Of a DNA stretch of 64,000 nucleotides, positions 9,309-16,956 are shown in pieces. Each line of letters starts with the position of its first letter. Positions within the stretch are counted from its first letter, which is position 1. The stretch spans positions 3,965,423-4,029,422 of the forward strand of contig LT629697.1 in assembly GCA_900100325.1 (NCBI GenBank), read 5' to 3'. Made by a program: the position numbers and the translations under genes. The stretch is from Frankineae bacterium MT45. GTDB taxonomy: Bacteria; Actinomycetota; Actinomycetes; Mycobacteriales; Jatrophihabitantaceae. A model generated the notes under the pieces. The model did not search any database and was not told the origin of the DNA. It was given only the letters and a program-made list of their open reading frames with translations.

Positions 9309-9344
9309 GCGATCACCCGAACTCGCCGGGCCTAGTCGTTCGCG

Positions 9345-9884
9345 CTACTCGCTTGCCTTGCGGGCCCGGAAGGCGGCGACGTTGGTGCGGTTCGAGCACG
9401 AGGTACTGCAGAAACGGCGGGACCGGTTCTTGGAGAAGTCGACCAGCACATCCCCGCAGTCGGCCGCCGCGCAGACCTGCAGCCGGGGCAGTTCCTTCTG
9501 GCGGATGACGTCGATCATCGCCATCGCCGCCTCCACCGCCATTCGGTCAGCCAGCGGCGCGTCCGGCGGCGTCGCGTGCAGGTGGTAGTCCCAAGCGTCG
9601 TGACGCACCAGCTGCGGCAGCGCGTTCGTCTCGCGCAGCAGCTCGTTGACCAGCTCGGCGGCATCAGGCTCGTTCAGGTGCCAGAGCTGACGCAGCCGGG
9701 GGCGCAGGGCCCGCACCGCAGCCAGCTCCGCCTCGTCGTGACGCAGCTCGCCGGTCCAGCCCCACTCCGCTACGAAGGCGGCCAGGGCGGCGACGTCGCC
9801 GAGAAGATCAGCCTCGGCCTGGTCGGTGTTCACCAGAGCCGCGGCGCCGGCGAGCGCATGCTCAGTGTCATGAGTAAAAAGCAT
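9345..9884 (-). CDS. ABATE-domain CGNR zinc-finger protein
   Basis: A 179-residue protein with an N-terminal ABATE-like domain (ALVNTDQAEADLLGDVAALAAF) and a C-terminal treble-clef-type finger: CAAADCGDVLVDFSKNRSRR, FCSTSCSNRTNVAAFRARK. The family usually ends with CxNRxxVAAHRAR (CGNR); here the motif reads CSNRTNVAAFRARK, a slight variant. The role is probably DNA binding/transcription control, but targets are not known. The ATG at 9884 is preferred because AAAGGAG lies 5 nt upstream and a near-consensus promoter lies just beyond. It diverges from the exporter at 9995, a likely target. Confidence 0.85.
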   Translation of the reverse strand: MLFTHDTEHALAGAAALVNTDQAEADLLGDVAALAAFVAEWGWTGELRHDEAELAAVRALRPRLRQLWHLNEPDAAELVNELLRETNALPQLVRHDAWDYHLHATPPDAPLADRMAVEAAMAMIDVIRQKELPRLQVCAAADCGDVLVDFSKNRSRRFCSTSCSNRTNVAAFRARKASE

Positions 9885-9917
9885 TTGACTCCTTTCACGC
9901 GCCGGACTAAATTGAGC

Positions 9918-9946
9918 ACTGTAACGAGTGTATTGCATTTTGCCAA
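9918..9946 (-). promoter_or_regulatory. Promoter of CGNR gene
   Basis: On the minus strand TTGGCA (9941-9946) and TACAGT (9918-9923) are separated by 17 bp, about 35 nt before the ATG at 9884. An inverted CTGTAA/TTACAG pair (9919-9924, 9947-9952) brackets the promoter and may be an operator. Confidence 0.55.
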
Positions 9947-9994
9947 TTACAGGCCGATCCCCGATCGACCACTCAGATTTCGAGGTCTCCCCCA

Positions 9995-11077
9995 ATGTCC
10001 CAGCGGCTCGGTCGCAGCGCCGGCTTGACGCTAGCGGCGCTCTCCGCAGCAACCTTCGGCACCTCCGGCTCCTTCGGATCGTCGCTGATCGAGGTCGGCT
10101 GGACGCCCGGCGCCGCCGTCACGGCGCGAATCATCATCGCCGCTCTGGTCCTGACCCCGTTCGCGCTGCGCCAGCTGCACGGCCAGTGGGGAATGCTCTG
10201 GGCCGCCCGCCGCAGCGTGGCCGCCTTCGGCCTGGTCGCCGTCGCCGGCTGCCAGCTCTTCTACTTCAACGCCCTGCAGCACCTGTCGGTGGGAGTCGCG
10301 CTGCTGCTCGAATACCTCGGCACCATCCTCGTCGTCGGCTGGCTCTGGATCGCCCACGGCCACCGGCCGCGGCGCCTCACGGTCATCGGCGGATTCACCG
10401 CCATCGCCGGACTCGTGCTCGTGCTCAACCTGGCCGGCTCCCAGCTCATCGACCCGGTCGGCCTCCTCTGGGGCCTGGCCGCCGCGGTGGGTCTGGCCGT
10501 CTACTTCGTCGTCTCCTCCCACGAGGGCTCACCGGTGCCGCCGCTGGTGCTGGCCTGGTCCGGAATGTGCGTCGGGGCGCTCGGACTGCTCCTCCTCGAC
10601 GTCACCGGCGCACTGCCGGTACATGCCCCGATGGTCGACGTGACCCTCTTCTCCCACCAGGTGAGCTGGATCGTCCCGATTCTCGGCCTGGCCCTGCTCG
10701 CGGGCGCCTTCGCCTACGTCTGCGGAATCGGTGCTGCACGTCTCCTCGGCGCGAAGGTCTCCTCCTTCGCCGGCCTCACCGAGGTGCTCTTCGCGGTCAT
10801 CTTCGCCTGGATCCTGCTGGGGCAGGTGCCGGCGCCGGTCCAGTTCGTCGGCGGTGCCCTCATGCTGGCCGGGGTAACCCTGGTCCGCATCGACGAACTC
10901 CGCTCACCGACCGTCGAACCGATCCTGGACGTCGACCCCATCCCGAGCACCGATCCCGTCCCGAGCATCGACCCGAACGTCGAATCGATCCTGGACATCG
11001 TTCCCGGCGACGGACTCCGGCGTCAGCGCGACCTCGTCGAGGTGGCGCCGGTGCAGCGCCACCGCGGCGACCAGTAG
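9995..11077 (+). CDS. EamA/DMT-family metabolite exporter
   Basis: A drug/metabolite-transporter superfamily protein of 360 residues with two EamA repeats and about ten membrane helices between residues 10 and 295. Characteristic pieces are TFGTSGSFGSSLIEVGWTPG near the start, ALQHLSVGVALLLEYLGTIL in repeat 1 and LTEVLFAVIFAWILLGQ in repeat 2. Substrates are typically amino acids or small metabolites, not predictable here. The last 60 residues (IDELRSPTVEPILDVDPIP onward) are hydrophilic, repetitive and unlike the family; they are encoded by a stretch antiparallel to the end of the GT87 gene (174-bp overlap). The CGNR protein diverges from it. Confidence 0.88.
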   Translation: MSQRLGRSAGLTLAALSAATFGTSGSFGSSLIEVGWTPGAAVTARIIIAALVLTPFALRQLHGQWGMLWAARRSVAAFGLVAVAGCQLFYFNALQHLSVGVALLLEYLGTILVVGWLWIAHGHRPRRLTVIGGFTAIAGLVLVLNLAGSQLIDPVGLLWGLAAAVGLAVYFVVSSHEGSPVPPLVLAWSGMCVGALGLLLLDVTGALPVHAPMVDVTLFSHQVSWIVPILGLALLAGAFAYVCGIGAARLLGAKVSSFAGLTEVLFAVIFAWILLGQVPAPVQFVGGALMLAGVTLVRIDELRSPTVEPILDVDPIPSTDPVPSIDPNVESILDIVPGDGLRRQRDLVEVAPVQRHRGDQ

Positions 11078-12391
11078 TCCACCCACGCCGTAGGCGACGG
11101 CGCCGACGGCTGCCGGATCCCAGTGCAGCTTCACCCCCAGGTAGATGAGCGTCGGGGCCGCCACCACCCCGAGCCACTCCGGCCGGACGGCGAGTGCGGC
11201 CAGGGCGAGGAGCAGCAGCGAGTACCAGCTCAGGTCGGGTGTCGCGATGAGGAAGAACGCACCGACCATGAGGAGCGAACCCTGCTCGGGGCGCTGCGGG
11301 TCACCGCGCCGCCAGACCAGCACCGCGACAATGCCTAGCAGCAGCACGGCGACGTAGGGCGAGAGGGAGTCGGGGAGCACGAGGTTGAGCAGCAGGAACC
11401 GCCCACCGTCGAGGTAGTCGCCCTCGTGCAGGTACCCGGGCAGGTACCCGATCACGCCCCCTCCGACCGCCGCCACATGGGGCAGGTAGCTCACTGCGAC
11501 GAGGGCGGCCGCCGATCCAGCGACCAGCCATGGCCGGCGGCGCATCAGGGCCGGAAGCAGCAGCGCCGGGTAGAGCTTCGTGGCGATCGCCGCCCCGACC
11601 CAGAGCCCGGCTGCGCGGTCCCGGCCACGGGCACTGGCCAGCACCCCGGCCACGCTCAGCAGCACCGCGACGCCCTCGATGTGGGCGTCATTGGACAACT
11701 CGAGCACGGCGATCGGGCACCAGGCCCAGAGCAGGACGCTCCATAGCGGACGCTCCCGACGCAGCGCGTCGCGCACCAACAGCAGCGTCACGCCGAGGCT
11801 GGCCATGGCCTCGAAGAGCTGCAGCGGCGTGTGCCCGCCCCGACCTCCGAAGGAGAGGACCCGCATGGCGACGAAGCTCGCCTCGGCCACCGGCGGGTAG
11901 ATGGTGTGCACCTGCGGACGGTTGATCCGGGTGCAGCCGTCCGCCGCCACCGGCCGGTACGCGCAGGGGCGATCGGTAGGAAAAGTAAAGGCATCCCGCT
12001 GCGGCACCAGAATCGGATCCGCCGGCACATAGCGATACGGATCGGTCCCCGACAGCTGCACCTTCGCGTCCCACGCGTAGCGGAAGTCGTCGTCACTGGA
12101 GGTGGGTCCAGCCAGCATTCCCAGCAGATTCAGCCCGATCGCCACGAGGAAGATCAGCCCCACCGCGAAGCGGCTGCTCAGTCGCGACCGGGCGAAGGCC
12201 AGCACGGCCAGAAGGAAGAAGCCGGCCGCAGCGGCTTCGTAGCCGAGCACGCTCCTCGCCTTCGCCGGGTGCCATGGGTTGCTGATCGCGGCGATCATCG
12301 CGGCCTCACCCAGCAGCGCGACGGCGAGGACGACCCGCGGCGTCATGGCTTGCACGCCCGTCGGTTGACGGCGCTGCAGAAGGCTGCTCAC
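10904..12391 (-). CDS. GT87/DUF2029-type mannosyltransferase-like membrane protein
   Basis: A polytopic protein of 495 residues (GTG at 12391; an ATG at 12346 is also possible). SDDDFRYAWDAKVQLSGTDP (about residues 99-118) is the acidic first-loop motif of polyprenol-phosphate-dependent GT-C/GT87 transferases, followed by about ten helices. Mycobacterial relatives add mannose from polyprenyl-phosphomannose to lipomannan or arabinomannan; which glycan is made here is unknown. The hydrophilic C-terminal 45 residues (RRHLDEVALTPESVAGNDVQ onward, with DVQDRFD twice) look like a repeat-driven extension and overlap the exporter gene on the other strand. Confidence 0.82.
   Translation of the reverse strand: MSSLLQRRQPTGVQAMTPRVVLAVALLGEAAMIAAISNPWHPAKARSVLGYEAAAAGFFLLAVLAFARSRLSSRFAVGLIFLVAIGLNLLGMLAGPTSSDDDFRYAWDAKVQLSGTDPYRYVPADPILVPQRDAFTFPTDRPCAYRPVAADGCTRINRPQVHTIYPPVAEASFVAMRVLSFGGRGGHTPLQLFEAMASLGVTLLLVRDALRRERPLWSVLLWAWCPIAVLELSNDAHIEGVAVLLSVAGVLASARGRDRAAGLWVGAAIATKLYPALLLPALMRRRPWLVAGSAAALVAVSYLPHVAAVGGGVIGYLPGYLHEGDYLDGGRFLLLNLVLPDSLSPYVAVLLLGIVAVLVWRRGDPQRPEQGSLLMVGAFFLIATPDLSWYSLLLLALAALAVRPEWLGVVAAPTLIYLGVKLHWDPAAVGAVAYGVGGLLVAAVALHRRHLDEVALTPESVAGNDVQDRFDVRVDARDGIGARDGVDVQDRFDGR
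10913..10998. repeat. Imperfect repeat in the EamA/GT87 overlap
   Basis: GTCGAACCGATCCTGGAC at 10913 recurs with one change at 10979 (66 bp apart), with a shorter internal repeat of TCCCGAGCA between. The repeat encodes non-family tails of two convergent genes. Confidence 0.7.
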
Positions 12392-12513
12392 CCCTCCACA
12401 TTGTCATGCCCTAGGTGGGCGCAGCGCTGCGATGACGCCTCGTGGCCAGACGTTCCGTACCTCGTAAGGAGTCCTCGCGAACCGATTGCCTATTTCTGTG
12501 CGAACTTGAATAC

Positions 12514-13716
12514 ATGAGCGGATCGCAGCAGCTGCGGGCGAAGTTCGCCGACCTGCTGCGCCAACCACCCCGCATCTGGCCCCGCTTCAGCAGTCCGCTG
12601 CATCATGAGGCGGTGACGGCCCGGGTCGGACGGGTCCTCGGCATCGCCTTCGCGGTCTGCTTCGCCACCGGTCTGCTCAGTCACTACCAGTACGGACCCT
12701 GGAATTGGCTGCCGATTCCGGCCGCCCCGGCCTGGGGGTACCGCCTGACTCAGGGCCTGCACGTCACCACCGGTATCGCCTGCATCCCGTTGCTGCTGGT
12801 GAAGCTCTGGACGGTCTACCCGCGCCTCTTCGTCTGGCCGCCGGCTCGCAATCCGCTGGAAGGAGTGGAGCGCCTCAGCGTCGGCCTCCTGGTCGGCAGC
12901 GCGATCCTGGAGCTCTTCACCGGTTTCATCAACATCCTGGGCTGGTACCCCTGGCCCTGGCACTTCGTGATCGTCCACTTTCTGCTGGCGTTCGTGGTGG
13001 CCGGATCGATCATGCTGCACATAGCAGTGAAGCTGGAGACGATCAAGCGCGGGCTGGCCACGCCACTCACGGATATCCGCACCCCGTCAACGCCGGCCGC
13101 GCCGACCGGCACCGACAACCCGCCGAACGGGGGAATCAGCCGGCGCGGACTACTCATCACCACCGGAGTCAGCGCCGCCGCGGTGACCCTGGTGACGGTG
13201 GGGCGGACGGTCAGCCCGCTCGAGCCACTCGGGCTGCTGGCCGATCGGCAGCCGAGCAAGGGGCCGCAGCAGGTGCCGATCAACACCACCGCCGCCGACG
13301 CCAAGGTGACGCAACTGCTGACTGACCCCAACTACCGGCTGCACATCCTCGGCCCGAAGCCCTTTGACCTGACACTGGCCGAACTCGAGGCGCTGGAGCG
13401 CACCGGAAAGCACTTCCCGCTGGCCTGCGTCGAGGGGTGGAGCGTCGCCGCACACTGGAGCGGCCCGACCCTGCTGAGCCTGGTCGAGCGGGCCGGCGGC
13501 GATGCCGGTTCACACGTGCGCGTCGAGTCCCTGCAGAAGGGCGGCTCGTACCGGACGTCCATGGTCTACGGCCCGCAGCTGCGACAGGCACTGCTGGCCA
13601 CGCACCTGAATGGCCAACGAATCGTGCATGATCACGGCTACCCGGTGCGCCTCATCGCTCCGGACCGGGCTGGCGTGCTGAACACGAAATGGCTGACCAA
13701 CGTGGTGGTGCTCTGA
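12514..13716 (+). CDS. Membrane-fused molybdopterin (sulfite-oxidase-type) oxidoreductase
   Basis: A two-part protein of 400 residues. Residues ~30-185 hold four or so membrane helices with a cytochrome-b561-like look (HHEAVTARVGRVLGIAF, GLHVTTGIACIPLLLVKLW, HFVIVHFLLAFVVAGSIMLH) and several possible haem histidines. A linker leads to SRRGLLITTGVSAAAVTLV, a Tat-like RR segment set in mid-protein. Residues ~265-400 are a SUOX-type Moco domain with PLACVEGWSVAAHWSGP, whose Cys is the expected Mo ligand. Substrate is unknown. ATG 12514 was chosen because translation further upstream is not hydrophobic or family-like. Its TGA overlaps the next gene's ATG by one base. Confidence 0.85.
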   Translation: MSGSQQLRAKFADLLRQPPRIWPRFSSPLHHEAVTARVGRVLGIAFAVCFATGLLSHYQYGPWNWLPIPAAPAWGYRLTQGLHVTTGIACIPLLLVKLWTVYPRLFVWPPARNPLEGVERLSVGLLVGSAILELFTGFINILGWYPWPWHFVIVHFLLAFVVAGSIMLHIAVKLETIKRGLATPLTDIRTPSTPAAPTGTDNPPNGGISRRGLLITTGVSAAAVTLVTVGRTVSPLEPLGLLADRQPSKGPQQVPINTTAADAKVTQLLTDPNYRLHILGPKPFDLTLAELEALERTGKHFPLACVEGWSVAAHWSGPTLLSLVERAGGDAGSHVRVESLQKGGSYRTSMVYGPQLRQALLATHLNGQRIVHDHGYPVRLIAPDRAGVLNTKWLTNVVVL

Positions 13717-14204
13717 TGGCCGCGGAGTCCAAGCGGCCGTCGAAGGTCCGGCTGCTGCTGGGCGGGGTCGGCGTCGCGTTGATCCTCTACGGGGCCATTC
13801 GGATCCTGGCCAACGCCAAGGTCACCAACCCGATCGGCCTCACGAAGTGGCTCATCGGCGCCGCGGTGATCCACGACGGAATCTTCGTGCCGCTGGTCTC
13901 GCTCGTCGGGTACGGGCTGAGCCGAGGGGTACGTCCCCGGGCCCGGCGCTTCATCCAGTTCGCCTTGATCGTCGGGGGGTCACTGGCCCTGATCGCCTGG
14001 CCCGAGATCTACCGCGAGGGGACTCAGGCGGCGCCCAAGGCCTGGCTGCAGCAGGACTACACGGCAAATCTCTATATCCTGCTGGGGATTGTGCTCTCGG
14101 TGACGCTGCTGGGCTACCTGCTGACGGTGATTCGCGACGCCCGGGCCGATCGGCGCAGGCAGACGAAGGAGCGCTCGCCGGCCACGAAGACCTCGTCGAC
14201 GTAG
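13716..14204 (+). CDS. Small membrane protein coupled to the molybdoenzyme
   Basis: 162 residues with four predicted helices (about 13-31, 45-68, 77-95, 113-135) and a basic C-terminus (RDARADRRRQTKER). It starts on the last base of the preceding TGA, so translation is coupled, and it probably is a membrane partner of the oxidoreductase. I do not recognise a named family. Conserved-looking features are WLIGAAVIHDGIFVPLVSLV, with a His-Asp in the second helix, and the stretch QQDYTANLYILLGIV. The last 91 bp overlap the convergent methyltransferase. Confidence 0.75.
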   Translation: MAAESKRPSKVRLLLGGVGVALILYGAIRILANAKVTNPIGLTKWLIGAAVIHDGIFVPLVSLVGYGLSRGVRPRARRFIQFALIVGGSLALIAWPEIYREGTQAAPKAWLQQDYTANLYILLGIVLSVTLLGYLLTVIRDARADRRRQTKERSPATKTSST

Positions 14205-14785
14205 AACCCGGCGGTCACCGCCCGGCGCTGCAGAGCATCCACCCCCATCCGGGCCCAGTCGAAGGCCGGCCCGACCACGCTCCCGGCGGCGCTGAAGCGC
14301 ACGGTGAGTACCTCGTCGACGTCCCGTTCGGCACTGGCCTCGATGATGAGGCGGCCGTTGTGCCGCATTACCTGGCTGATTCGTCGCAGTAGCCGTGGCA
14401 CGTCGCCGCCGATCCCGAGGTTGCCGTCCATGAGGAGCACGGTGGCCCAGCGCCCCTCACCGGGAACCTGGTCGAAGATGCTGCGACCCAGGGCCGGCAT
14501 ACCCAGGCGCCGGGTCAGCTCGACGGCGGCGTCGGCGATATCCACTCCCAGCGCGGCGATTCCCCGCTCGCCCAATGCCCGCACGAAACGCCCTGGCCCG
14601 CAGCCCACGTCCAGCGCCGGGCCGACGCAGCGGTCGAGCACCGCAGTGTCGGTGGCGTCGACCGGCGCCATCCAGCGGGCGACGTCGAGGTGTAACTCCG
14701 TCTCGTCGTCACCGACGAGCGAGAGGGCAGACGGGGTCGAGGCCAGCAGCGAGTCCTCATAGGGACGCAGTGCACCGACGCGCAT
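14114..14785 (-). CDS. Class I SAM-dependent methyltransferase
   Basis: 223 residues with motif I LDVGCGPGRFVRAL (58-71), the acidic ribose contact in GVDIADAAVELTRR (about 79-92) and motif IV-like VLLMDGNLGIGGDV. A small-molecule methyltransferase is likely. It begins in a TGATG overlap with the DUF2064 gene and is the last gene of the three-gene operon GT2 - DUF2064 - methyltransferase, so the acceptor is probably the glycoconjugate or sugar made by those transferases (inference). Its last strand (VDEVFVAGERSFVCLRR) lies in the region overlapping the convergent membrane-protein gene. Confidence 0.88.
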   Translation of the reverse strand: MRVGALRPYEDSLLASTPSALSLVGDDETELHLDVARWMAPVDATDTAVLDRCVGPALDVGCGPGRFVRALGERGIAALGVDIADAAVELTRRLGMPALGRSIFDQVPGEGRWATVLLMDGNLGIGGDVPRLLRRISQVMRHNGRLIIEASAERDVDEVLTVRFSAAGSVVGPAFDWARMGVDALQRRAVTAGFYVDEVFVAGERSFVCLRRSARASRITVSR

Positions 14786-15429
14786 CAGGCGACCTGAAGG
14801 TCGAGCTGGGCCAGTTCCGCAGCGAAGTTCGTCTCGGGCGCTGAGCCCGCCACCTCAACCGCATTCGTGAGGGTGTCTACATCGGTGAGAACGGGCAGCA
14901 ATTGCACGCTCATTCCGGCCTCGACCAGACGTTGCAGTTGCAGCGAGCCGGTGTGCGGGGTCGACATGGGCACGTCCTGGATGATGGCGGCGGCCAGCTC
15001 CGGACGGGCGAACCCGATACCCCAGAAGCCGCCGTCGGCCGCCGGGCCCAGGCAGGCGTCGTAACGCTGCGGATCGAACTCGGCGAGCAGGGACGCCGTG
15101 AGTTGCGGGGTATCCATCCCGACGAGTAGCGCAGCACCCTCATTCGAGACTTGGCTGAAGGCGTGCCCCAGACGCCGGTCCAGGCCCCCGCCGCACTGCT
15201 CGATGACGCGCCACTGCGGCGGCGTCCACCCGCCGGACCGGCCGTCCAGGGCGAGTACGCGTCTGACGTCGCAGACCCGATCACAGGCGGTGAAGGTGTC
15301 CTGCAACGACGCCATCGCCAGCCGAGCCGCCGAGTCGTAGCCGACGCTGCTGGCCAGGCGCGTCTTAACCCGACCCGGCAGCGGTTCCTTGGCGATCACC
15401 AGCAAAGTTCGGTACTTCGCCGCCTTCAC
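14785..15429 (-). CDS. DUF2064 / TIGR04282-type nucleotide-sugar transferase fold
   Basis: A 214-residue GT-A-like protein. AKEPLPGRVKTRL (13-25) is the signature nucleotide-binding start of DUF2064, and MDTPQLTASLL, LGPAADGGFWGIG and the PMSTPHTG stretch are the other conserved blocks. The family was first noted in arsenosugar clusters, but no arsenic methylase or radical-SAM ArsS-like gene is here, so that role is not supported. ATG at 15429 overlaps the GT2 stop by 4 bp. Confidence 0.87.
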   Translation of the reverse strand: MKAAKYRTLLVIAKEPLPGRVKTRLASSVGYDSAARLAMASLQDTFTACDRVCDVRRVLALDGRSGGWTPPQWRVIEQCGGGLDRRLGHAFSQVSNEGAALLVGMDTPQLTASLLAEFDPQRYDACLGPAADGGFWGIGFARPELAAAIIQDVPMSTPHTGSLQLQRLVEAGMSVQLLPVLTDVDTLTNAVEVAGSAPETNFAAELAQLDLQVA

Positions 15430-16124
15430 TGGCTGAGCACCGCGCTCATGTCCCGGACGGCCTGAAGCGTTCCGCGGGGCGTACCGGTCACTTTCGAGCG
15501 TCCGGACCGGGGGTGATAGTCGACGTCGATCTGCTCCAGCCGCCAGCCGGCCTGCGCCGCCCGCAGCAGCGTCTCCAGCGGATACCCGCAGCGACGATCG
15601 CGAATCTCCAGCTCGAGGAGCCCGACGCGCCGGGCCACCCGCAGCGGGCCGACATCCAGCAGCGGAACTCCACTGGCCCGGCGGAAGCGGCGGGCCAACT
15701 CCTTATTGGCCAGCCGGGCGTGCAGCGGCCAGGCCCGCCACGACGTCGGGCGGCGCCGGGCCACCGAGAGCTCGGCCCATCCCCGCTGCACCGGTCGTAG
15801 TAGGCGGAGCACGTCGGCGGGGTCCAGCGAGGCGTCACAGTCGCAGAAGCCGACGAACTCGGCCGTCGCCGCCTCGAGGCCGGCGTGGCAGGCCGCGCCG
15901 TAGCCGGGGGTCGGGCAGTCGACCACCAGCGCCCCGAATCGGCGGGCGATCTCGGCCGATCCGTCGCTGGACCCGTTGTCGACGACGATCGGCCGCACGC
16001 CGTCCGGGATGCGACTCAGAACCCACGGGAGTGCCTGCGCCTCGTCCAGGCAGGGGAGCACGAGGTCGATCAGCACTGCATCGTCCGGGCGGAGACCGCT
16101 CGGGTGTTGGGCACTGGTGCTCAT
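15426..16124 (-). CDS. Family 2 glycosyltransferase (GT-A)
   Basis: A soluble GT2 enzyme of 232 residues. LVLPCLDEAQALPWVL (21-36) and IVVDNGSSDGSAEIARRFGA (46-65) form the nucleotide-sugar site, and FCDCDASLDPAD (93-104) supplies the DxD-like metal ligand. A polyprenyl-phosphate sugar synthase role (DPM1/GtrB-like) is possible because of length and lack of a C-terminal domain, but the donor sugar is unknown. The ATG at 16124 is favoured by a TAACGT box 7 nt upstream. It heads a tightly overlapping operon and diverges from the response regulator. Confidence 0.9.
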   Translation of the reverse strand: MSTSAQHPSGLRPDDAVLIDLVLPCLDEAQALPWVLSRIPDGVRPIVVDNGSSDGSAEIARRFGALVVDCPTPGYGAACHAGLEAATAEFVGFCDCDASLDPADVLRLLRPVQRGWAELSVARRRPTSWRAWPLHARLANKELARRFRRASGVPLLDVGPLRVARRVGLLELEIRDRRCGYPLETLLRAAQAGWRLEQIDVDYHPRSGRSKVTGTPRGTLQAVRDMSAVLSQ

Positions 16125-16131
16125 GCAATTC

Positions 16132-16137
16132 ACGTTA
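16132..16137 (-). promoter_or_regulatory. -10 box of GT2 operon
   Basis: TAACGT on the minus strand, 7 nt before the ATG at 16124. Confidence 0.5.
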
Positions 16138-16171
16138 TGGGGCTGAGCGCGTCGGATGCGGCTGGAGTTGA

Positions 16172-16186
16172 TTACGAACTGCGTAA
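16172..16186. promoter_or_regulatory. Dyad between GT2 operon and two-component genes
   Basis: TTACG (16172-16176) and CGTAA (16182-16186) form a perfect inverted repeat with a 5-nt spacer. It could be a site for the adjacent response regulator acting on both divergent promoters. Confidence 0.35.
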
Positions 16187-16234
16187 CGCTCGCGGCCGCC
16201 GGGTGAAACCGGCCCGCCCGACCCGGCCGGCCCC

Positions 16235-16240
16235 TAGACT
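16235..16240 (+). promoter_or_regulatory. -10 box of response regulator
   Basis: TAGACT lies 8 nt before the ATG at 16249, and no purine-rich ribosome site intervenes. Confidence 0.55.
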
Positions 16241-16248
16241 CCTTACGT

Positions 16249-16956
16249 ATGGCCAACATTCTGGTAGTCGATGACGACACCACCGTGGCCGAGGTGGTGG
16301 TTAGCTACCTGCGCCGCGCGGGGCACACCTCGACAGTGCTCGGTGACGGCCAGCTCGCCCTCGACGCACTGGCCGACGCCACCCCGGATCTGCTCATCCT
16401 CGACGTGATGCTCCCCAGCGTGGACGGGCTGAAGATCTGCGCGATGCTGCGCGAGAACCACCCCGACCTCCCGATCATCATGCTCACCGCGCTGGCCGAC
16501 GCTGAGGATCGCATCGCCGGCCTGGAGATGGGGGCCGACGACTACCTCACCAAACCCTTCTCGCCGCGCGAACTGGTGCTGCGGGTCGACTCGGTGCTAC
16601 GTCGCATCCAACCGGCTGCTAGCACCGACGCCGCGGCCCCCCCGACCGCAGCGGAGGAGATGCTGCGCGCCGGCGACCTGACCGTGAATCCGCTCAGCCG
16701 GCGGGTGACCCGCGGCGACGAGGAGCTGACCCTCACCGTCCGCGAACTGGACCTGCTCATATTCCTGCTGCGAAACCCAGGACGGGCCTTCAACCGCGAG
16801 GAGTTGATGCGCGACGTCTGGGGCTGGACCTTCGGCGACCATTCGACGGTCACCGTGCACGTGCGGCGGCTGCGGGAGAAGGTCGAGGCCGACCCGATGC
16901 ACCCGACCCTGATTCAGACCGTCTGGGGCATCGGCTACCGGCTGGAGCTTCCGTGA
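16249..16956 (+). CDS. OmpR/PhoB-family response regulator
   Basis: 235 residues: receiver domain 1-120 with the acidic pair DDD (8-10), phospho-acceptor Asp52 in LLILDVMLPSVDG, the switch TAL and Lys in YLTKPF; an Ala/Pro linker; then a winged-helix DNA-binding domain (about 140-235) with LTVRELDLLIFLLRNPGRAF and the recognition region DHSTVTVHVRRLREKVE. It overlaps the kinase by GTGA, forming a standard two-component pair, and diverges from the GT2 - DUF2064 - methyltransferase operon. Confidence 0.95.
   Translation: MANILVVDDDTTVAEVVVSYLRRAGHTSTVLGDGQLALDALADATPDLLILDVMLPSVDGLKICAMLRENHPDLPIIMLTALADAEDRIAGLEMGADDYLTKPFSPRELVLRVDSVLRRIQPAASTDAAAPPTAAEEMLRAGDLTVNPLSRRVTRGDEELTLTVRELDLLIFLLRNPGRAFNREELMRDVWGWTFGDHSTVTVHVRRLREKVEADPMHPTLIQTVWGIGYRLELP

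Noticed and set aside
14113-16124. DUF2064 plus GT2 plus methyltransferase considered as an arsenosugar cluster
   Set aside because: No arsenic methyltransferase (Cys-rich ArsM) or radical-SAM ArsS-like gene is present, and the methyltransferase lacks the expected cysteines.
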